Shown: piece by piece, positions 60,598 to 64,000 of the stretch
Layout of the letters: each line of letters starts with the position of its first letter
Position numbering within the stretch: the stretch's first letter is position 1
DNA from: Candidatus Puniceispirillum sp.
GTDB lineage: Bacteria > Pseudomonadota > Alphaproteobacteria > Caedimonadales > UBA1908
DNA: 64,000 bases
NCBI GenBank assembly: GCA_013822015.1
Contig: PNJU01000010.1
Span: 1 to 64,000, forward strand
Direction of reading: 5' to 3'
Position numbers and translations under genes: made by a program
The notes under the pieces: generated by a model
What the model saw: only the letters and a program-made list of their open reading frames with translations
Told to the model about the DNA's origin: nothing
Databases searched by the model: none

Positions 60598-61377
60598 ATG
60601 CTTCACTTTTTTGCGGAATTTTTGTTTCATTGTGTGGTGAGGGGCTTTTTTGCGCTACTTTCCCCGCGTCTGAAAGAGAAAACGGTGCCGGGTGGTGTTG
60701 CCACGCATTATTTTCGGCAAAGAGCAATCCTACTTCAAGAGCACCCAACGGGCCCTTGCGATCTTTTTTCTTCTCGCTTTGCGGGAGAGGCAGTGGGCAG
60801 AAGTGCAGAAGCGTGGCCTGTTTATGAGGCCATGGGTCCTCACACAAAGGCGCCTGAGGAGGTTCCTCTCTTTTTCTTGGGGCAAATCAATGTGGGGGAG
60901 CTTCCCTTTGTGCCGGAAAGTCTCAAGGGCCTGGCACTCATCAGTATCTTTGTTGATCCAGAATTTCGAAATCCTGAGCGGTGCCTTGTGCGTGCTTATG
61001 AGAGCATAGATGGCCTCGTCGCCCTGCCAGCTCCACTAGGAGTGACACCGCGCGCGCCATGCGCCATGGATTTTGAGATGTGCGAAGACGCGCCTTGCGT
61101 GCGTGATCCAGCCCTGGCGGACTTCAGTGAAGGTGTGCGAGAGCTTGTTTCCAGCCACCATGTGTTGGCCTCAAAAATTGGATGCTATGTAAGTTTTTTT
61201 CAAGATCCCCCTTTGGGTTACCTAGAAAACCATCCGGCTAAGCCAAAGTTTTGTCTGCAGTTGTTTGCCATTGAAGGTTTAAAGGTGGGTTGGGTAGACG
61301 CGGGTGCCTTTTACCTCGCCCGTGGCACGGCCCCCGGCCACACCCATGAATGGTTTTGTGATATCCAGTTTCATTAA
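60598..61377 (+). CDS. YwqG-like (DUF1963) protein, copy 2
   Basis: 259 residues, starting eight bases after copy 1 with a hydrophobic N-terminus (MLHFFAEFLFHCVV) like that of copy 1. Shared core: VPLFFLGQINVGELPFVPESLKGLALISIFVDPEF, SKIGCYVSFFQDPP and the same last 28 residues. It is shorter in the middle. Sequence outside the identical 3' end is clearly diverged. The stop overlaps the end of convergent sua5 by 4 bases. Confidence 0.78.
   Translation: MLHFFAEFLFHCVVRGFFALLSPRLKEKTVPGGVATHYFRQRAILLQEHPTGPCDLFSSRFAGEAVGRSAEAWPVYEAMGPHTKAPEEVPLFFLGQINVGELPFVPESLKGLALISIFVDPEFRNPERCLVRAYESIDGLVALPAPLGVTPRAPCAMDFEMCEDAPCVRDPALADFSEGVRELVSSHHVLASKIGCYVSFFQDPPLGYLENHPAKPKFCLQLFAIEGLKVGWVDAGAFYLARGTAPGHTHEWFCDIQFH
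61291..61376 (+). repeat. 86-bp perfect direct repeat, second copy
   Basis: Second copy of the repeat at 60503-60588, offset by 788 bases. It ends inside the stop codon of YwqG copy 2; the stop codons differ only in the last base (TAG and TAA). Confidence 0.95.
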
Positions 61378-62321
61378 GCGCTTGCCCGCTTTAAGCGGTC
61401 GTTGATAGCTTCTCCTATGCCTGCACTTGGGATGGGCATGACGGCGATGGAAGCGGCGCCCGATGCGTCAAGGGCGCCCAGCATCTCAAAAAGGTTATGG
61501 GCCGCTTCTTCAAGGTTGCCTGTCAGGCTTAAGTTGAGTGTGGGGGTGCCCACAAGGTGGGTGGGGCCAAAGGCCAGGAGCGCCTCACCCTCCTCAACGT
61601 GGGTTGCGTTCAGGCGTACGCGGGCATTTTTGGGTGCGTAGTGACGCAGCATTTGCCCGGGACTTAAAAGGCGGGTGGGGTGTTGGGGTGGGCTTAAAAG
61701 AGGCACGCCCAAGACGCTCTCAAGGGCTTGTCTTGTTACACCACCGGGGCGCAAAAGGGTAGGGCCATCTTCAAAAAGGCCCACAACCGTTGACTCAAGG
61801 CCTTTGTCGCACACGCCGCCATCCAAGATCAGGGAAAGCCCCTCATTCTGGCCAAAATAGCCCCTCACGTGATCCGCACTTGTGGGGCTGATGCATTCGG
61901 ACGGGTTGGCGCTGGGGGCGGCGAGGGGAAAATCAACAAGACGCAAAAGCTCTTGCATCATGGGGTGTGCCGGCACGCGCACGGCCACATGGGGAAGCCC
62001 CGCGCTCACAAGGGAACAAAGGGCGGAGGTCTCACGCTTTTTCATGACCAGGGTCAAGGGCCCTGGCCAAAACGCTTCCGCAAGGCGCGCGGCCATGGCG
62101 TGGGGCTCCACATGGGCAAAGGCACTCTCTGCGTCTTTAAAGTGGGAGATGAGAGGATTGGATGAAGGGCGTCCCTTGAGGGTGAAGATGGCGGCGACTG
62201 CACGCGCGTCATAGGCGTTGGCCGCCAGGCCATAAACCGTTTCCGTGGGTACGGCCACAAGGCGGCCGGCTTGCAAGGCCTCGGCGGCAAGGATAAGGGC
62301 ACGGGAGGGGGTGGTGGTCAT
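61374..62321 (-). CDS. sua5: L-threonylcarbamoyladenylate synthase (Sua5/YwlC long form)
   Basis: 315 residues from the ATG at 62321 (AAGGATC upstream). YrdC domain with VPTETVYGLAANAYDARAVAAIF, KGRPSSNPLISH, FWPGPLTLV, VAVRVPAHP and APSANPSECISPTSADHV; then a C-terminal Sua5 domain (about 215-315, LSPGQMLRHYAPK). It makes threonylcarbamoyl-AMP for the t6A modification of tRNAs that read ANN codons. The long form is usual in alphaproteobacteria and archaea; E. coli TsaC lacks the Sua5 domain. Confidence 0.95.
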   Translation of the reverse strand: MTTTPSRALILAAEALQAGRLVAVPTETVYGLAANAYDARAVAAIFTLKGRPSSNPLISHFKDAESAFAHVEPHAMAARLAEAFWPGPLTLVMKKRETSALCSLVSAGLPHVAVRVPAHPMMQELLRLVDFPLAAPSANPSECISPTSADHVRGYFGQNEGLSLILDGGVCDKGLESTVVGLFEDGPTLLRPGGVTRQALESVLGVPLLSPPQHPTRLLSPGQMLRHYAPKNARVRLNATHVEEGEALLAFGPTHLVGTPTLNLSLTGNLEEAAHNLFEMLGALDASGAASIAVMPIPSAGIGEAINDRLKRASA

Positions 62322-62459
62322 AAGATCCTTGTGGGGAGCGAAAAGTCTGTCTACAATCCGTGGGATATTAAATGAGACGGCGCGCAATAATCAAGTTGAA
62401 AAGAGTGTGCGGCGTTTTCATACATGAAGAAATGACCTTGACCTATTGATGGAGGACGA

Positions 62460-63443
62460 ATGAAGAAATGGCTTATGATCATGGGATGTGTGGGTTTCAT
62501 GGGTAGCTGCGAAGCGGCGATGATCACAACGCAAGTGCCGGATAAAGGTCAGCCCCTCGTGGTTGTGGACGCTCAGGACAACACAAACCTCATGCCAAGC
62601 CAGTTTCGCACAAGCAGCGATAACTTCGCACCCGCCCTGATCCGCAAAGAGCTGGCGAAACAATATACGCTTCCCTCTCGTAAGGGTCTTGATCAGCTTA
62701 ATTTTTCTGCAAGCGCCCAGTTTAGTGAGTCCTCCCTACGTAATCTTATCAACGTGACAGGCCAGGATTTATGCATTGTTGACTTGCGCCTTGAATCCCA
62801 CGGATTTGGGGGCGGTCACGCTGTGTCACTCTATGCACCCCAAAACGCCATTAACCAGGGATTTTCTCCACAGGTTGCTTTGCAGCGTGAAGAAGCCTTC
62901 CTCGCCGAACTTGAGCGCACTGATCCTGCCTTCTTGCGCCTCATCATGGATAAAGACGATGGTCAGATTTGCGCCGGCGCCAAAGTCGTGTCAAAGTTCT
63001 GCCCTGTGGAGTCTGAGGAAGCGCTTGTGGCGCGCCACGGTGTGGGATACGTACGTTTTGCGACCCTAGATCATGCTCGCCCCAGTGATGAGGTGGTGGA
63101 CGCGTTTGTGGCTTTTGTGACGCAAGCGCCTGCGCGCACTAAGCTCCACTTTCACTGCCGCGCAGGAAAAGGGCGCACGACCCAGTTTTTGGCACTCTAT
63201 GACATGCTTAAGAACGCGAAAAATGTTTCCTTTGAAGATATTGTCACAAGGCAGCATCTTATAGGCGGCTCTCCCCTAACAAATATCTCAGATGACGAAG
63301 AGGTTTCCTGGAAAAAGCAGTTGTCCCAGGAGCGACTTGCGTTTTTGAAAGCCTTTTATCTTTACGCGAAGGATCCGGGTGGATATGGGGTCACGACTTG
63401 GTCCCAGTGGCACAGAAAAAACGCACCCGCAGAAAAATCATAA
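62460..63443 (+). CDS. Exported PTP-like cysteine phosphatase (phytase-like)
   Basis: 327 residues with an N-terminal signal (MKKWLMIMGCVGFMGSCEAA). The P-loop is HFHCRAGKGRTT with Cys233 and Arg239, and the general-acid loop TLDHARPSDEVVDAFVAFV places Asp204 as in PTP-like phytases (family pattern T-D-H-x-R-P). Further family segments are ILYDMLKNA-type LALYDMLKNAKNVSFEDIV and LIGGSPL. Relatives dephosphorylate inositol phosphates; some are secreted effectors in Legionella and its kin. Export and the P-loop are clear, the natural substrate is not. GGAGG precedes the ATG. Confidence 0.87.
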   Translation: MKKWLMIMGCVGFMGSCEAAMITTQVPDKGQPLVVVDAQDNTNLMPSQFRTSSDNFAPALIRKELAKQYTLPSRKGLDQLNFSASAQFSESSLRNLINVTGQDLCIVDLRLESHGFGGGHAVSLYAPQNAINQGFSPQVALQREEAFLAELERTDPAFLRLIMDKDDGQICAGAKVVSKFCPVESEEALVARHGVGYVRFATLDHARPSDEVVDAFVAFVTQAPARTKLHFHCRAGKGRTTQFLALYDMLKNAKNVSFEDIVTRQHLIGGSPLTNISDDEEVSWKKQLSQERLAFLKAFYLYAKDPGGYGVTTWSQWHRKNAPAEKS

Positions 63444-63494
63444 AAATTTAGATTTTTTTGATGATTGTGGGCTGTGCTTGGCTTCAAATGGTTC

Positions 63495-63500
63495 TATAAT
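63495..63500 (+). promoter_or_regulatory. Consensus -10 box upstream of ctaC
   Basis: TATAAT at 63495-63500, 48 bases before the ctaC ATG. No good -35 lies at 16-18 bases, so an activator may be needed. Confidence 0.4.
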
Positions 63501-63547
63501 GGTCTCCAAGGAGGCTGCTCGACAGAAAGAATGAAAGGCAAAAACCC

Positions 63548-64000
63548 ATGAAGTATTTACTGACCCTTCTCATGGGGCTACTCGCAGGTGTGGGGGAGCT
63601 GCGCGCAGACGTACCCCGTAACTGGCAAATGCACTTCCAAGAAGCGGTGACGCCTGTCATGGAAGAAATTGTGCGCTTTCACGACATTCTTTTGGTCATT
63701 ATTGTGCTCATAGGCCTCTTTGTCTTTGCCCTTTTGGGATACACCCTTGTACGGTTTCGGGCCGAGCGCAATCCTGTTCCCACCAAAACATCCCACAATA
63801 CGCCCCTTGAAATCGTTTGGACTGCTATCCCTGTCTTGATTCTGTTGGCGATCTGTTGGCCCTCCATGCACCTTTTGTATTTCATGGACCGCGCTGTGCA
63901 TCCAGATATGACCTTGAAAATTAATGGGCGCCAGTGGTACTGGCACTACGCCTATGAAGGACATGATCTGGAGTTCGATAGTGTGATGATTCCAGAAAAA
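63548..64000 (+). CDS. ctaC: Cytochrome c oxidase subunit II, 5' part (cut by window end)
   Basis: 151 codons are visible and the frame is open at the window end. A signal (MKYLLTLLMGLLAGVGELRA) is followed by two membrane helices (HDILLVIIVLIGLFVFALLGYTLV and PLEIVWTAIPVLILLAICWPS) and the subunit II motif GRQWYWHYAYEG at the start of the periplasmic cupredoxin domain. The CuA ligands lie beyond the edge. It passes electrons from cytochrome c to subunit I. The usual ctaD/ctaB partners should follow. Confidence 0.95.
   Translation, partial: MKYLLTLLMGLLAGVGELRADVPRNWQMHFQEAVTPVMEEIVRFHDILLVIIVLIGLFVFALLGYTLVRFRAERNPVPTKTSHNTPLEIVWTAIPVLILLAICWPSMHLLYFMDRAVHPDMTLKINGRQWYWHYAYEGHDLEFDSVMIPEK

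Noticed and set aside
1-64000. CRISPR array, insertion sequence, prophage or integron
   Set aside because: No regularly spaced repeats, transposase, integrase or phage genes were found; the two glutamine tRNAs show no attached duplicate ends or integrase.

Overview
The window is a contiguous, gene-dense piece of a bacterial chromosome with moderate-to-high GC and lower GC in the gaps. The proteins look alphaproteobacterial: a sigma-54 promoter in front of the flagellar hook genes, a degenerate EAL protein of TipF type next to flhB, a DUF465 protein, an RMD1/DUF155 protein, a long-form Sua5, and several promoters whose -10 begins GCTA (the Caulobacter-type housekeeping -10 is GCTANAWC). I see no transposase, phage gene or CRISPR array. 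Many secreted proteins without clear function, including two papain-like proteases, suggest a host-associated or predatory lifestyle, but that is inference.

Layout. 0-6.8 kb: comM, gshB, a BON lipoprotein, yraN and rsmI on the minus strand, divergent from an LppC/LpoA-type lipoprotein and a phosphofructokinase; this resembles the E. coli yraL-yraM-yraN-yraP neighbourhood. 6.9-8.9 kb: a secreted orphan, tRNA-Gln(UUG) and a GNAT acetyltransferase. 8.9-16.9 kb: flagellar region on the minus strand (TipF-like EAL, flhB, a YdcF protein, two small exported proteins, flgE, flgD, fliK). 17.0-20.1 kb: tRNA-Gln(CUG), a WecA-like transferase coupled to znuC-znuB, and a small lipoprotein. 20.2-25.5 kb: secreted papain-like protease 1, coaD, gyrA, ssb, tRNA-His. 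25.6-33.4 kb: secreted alpha/beta hydrolase, thiolase, two related exported helical proteins, DUF465, papain-like protease 2. 33.5-36.9 kb: an SDR oxidoreductase, a DUF155 protein, and a ygiB-ygiC pair. 36.9-42.2 kb: phosphate locus, pstC-pstA-pstB facing away from a porin and pstS.

42.3-45.6 kb: ettA, mgtC, a possible structured RNA with its own terminator, and a CDP-alcohol phosphatidyltransferase. 45.6-49.5 kb: a tightly packed redox-repair operon (AhpD-like, msrB, msrA, MerA-like flavoprotein, TVP38 membrane protein). 49.7-53.4 kb: an efflux operon (YtcA-like, HlyD-like, FUSC, TolC-like) behind a perfect palindrome. 53.5-59.4 kb: D-amino-acid transaminase and comEC (convergent and overlapping), gltX, gltA. 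59.4-61.4 kb: a repeat-rich gap and two tandem YwqG/DUF1963 paralogues with an identical 86-bp 3' end. 61.4-64 kb: sua5, an exported PTP-like phytase, and the start of ctaC, cut by the window edge.

Most notable: msrA and msrB each have a second in-frame start with a strong Shine-Dalgarno just after the signal peptide, which suggests periplasmic and cytosolic forms from one gene. GyrA has an unusual quinolone-resistance region. The gap at 44.6-44.9 kb may encode an RNA. The YwqG pair shows signs of gene conversion.
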